This document shows, piece after piece, positions 14,113 to 14,246 of a DNA stretch of 14,246 nucleotides. The notes under the pieces are model-generated. The model was not told the origin of the DNA, ran no database searches, and was given only the letters and a program-made list of their open reading frames with translations. The position numbers and the translations under genes are program-made. The stretch lies in the NCBI GenBank assembly GCA_025656435.1, contig JAHXHT010000032.1:1-14246 (forward strand), written 5' to 3'. This stretch comes from Candidatus Thiodiazotropha sp. (ex Gloverina cf. vestifex). Its GTDB lineage: Bacteria > Pseudomonadota > Gammaproteobacteria > Chromatiales > Chromatiaceae. Each line of letters begins with the position of its first letter. The first letter of the stretch is position 1.

Positions 14113-14145
14113 AAAAAAATCACTGACCAGTTAACTGGTAACCAG
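14113..14145. promoter_or_regulatory. Perfect 14-base palindrome with a third half-site and adjacent A/T run
   Basis: ACCAGTTAACTGGT (14126-14139) is a perfect palindrome. One base later ACCAG repeats (14141-14145), so three half-sites lie in tandem. Seven A (14113-14119) lie beside it, which on the minus strand places T7 six bases after a 5-bp hairpin. It could be an operator for the lipoprotein gene, 128 bases downstream, or a weak terminator of a gene beyond the right edge. Confidence 0.4.
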
Positions 14146-14189
14146 GCTAACCGCAGGTTCAACGTGAAGTTTTTTAGACGGGACACCTA

Positions 14190-14246
14190 AGGAAGCTCTG
14201 AACGAATCGTTTGTCAGCGAACGTTTCCTCTCGCTTGCTTCAAAAC
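14190..14246. other. Right-edge non-coding sequence, possible mobile-element end
   Basis: The stretch beginning AGGAAGCTCTGAACGAATCG resembles terminal sequences of some IS or MITE elements that I recall only loosely. No transposase is visible and the other end would lie outside the window. A minus-strand frame is open from the edge for about 38 codons to a TAA at 14132-14130 but has no recognisable content. The rest of 14000-14190 holds the lipoprotein ribosome site and the palindrome only. Confidence 0.2.

Noticed and set aside
1..14246. CRISPR array, tRNA or rRNA genes, toxin-antitoxin or phage-defence system
   Set aside because: No regularly spaced repeats, no cloverleaf-like or rRNA sequence and no recognisable defence protein could be seen on either strand; the lone XRE gene has no toxin partner.

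Overview
The window reads as chromosomal DNA of a gammaproteobacterium, probably a sulfur-oxidising, Chromatiales-like or symbiont-type lineage. That placement rests on the mix of families, the split glycine decarboxylase and moderate GC, and no single diagnostic marker proves it. Almost everything is housekeeping metabolism on the minus strand. I see no CRISPR array, tRNA, rRNA, prophage or complete insertion sequence.

Layout from left to right. (1) The 3' end of a plus-strand AIM24/TIGR00266-type gene runs in from the left edge and shares a TTAA with the end of folA. (2) lgt, thyA and folA form a tightly overlapping minus-strand operon for lipoprotein maturation and the thymidylate/folate cycle. 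(3) A divergent spacer with a CRP-like site and a small palindrome leads to a small plus-strand XRE-type regulator. (4) A repeat-rich spacer with a clear rho-independent terminator follows, then a minus-strand outer-membrane beta-barrel gene. (5) A PfkB-family (adenosine kinase-like) gene, moaB, moeA, moaD and moaE form a molybdenum cofactor operon lacking moaA and moaC. (6) gcvT, gcvH, gcvPA and gcvPB encode the T, H and two-subunit P proteins of the glycine cleavage system. (7) Upstream of gcvT lies a complete regulatory leader: a sigma70-type promoter, a tandem glycine riboswitch and an intrinsic terminator. (8) A DUF4382-type lipoprotein gene follows, and the last 250 bases have no recognisable gene but contain a perfect palindrome and a possible mobile-element end.

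The genes combine into three pathways. The gcv operon oxidises glycine to CO2, ammonia and methylene-tetrahydrofolate, switched by glycine itself. ThyA and FolA consume and regenerate the same one-carbon folate pool. The moa/moe genes carry cyclic pyranopterin monophosphate to molybdopterin and insert molybdenum, while the first step (MoaA/MoaC) must be encoded elsewhere.

I did not find a convincing new defence, mobile or biosynthetic system. The most interesting points are the unusual glycine riboswitch (a hairpin inserted in the inter-aptamer linker and a divergent second aptamer), the CRP-like site between lgt and the XRE gene, and the DxDxD/N-G loops in the DUF4382 lipoprotein.
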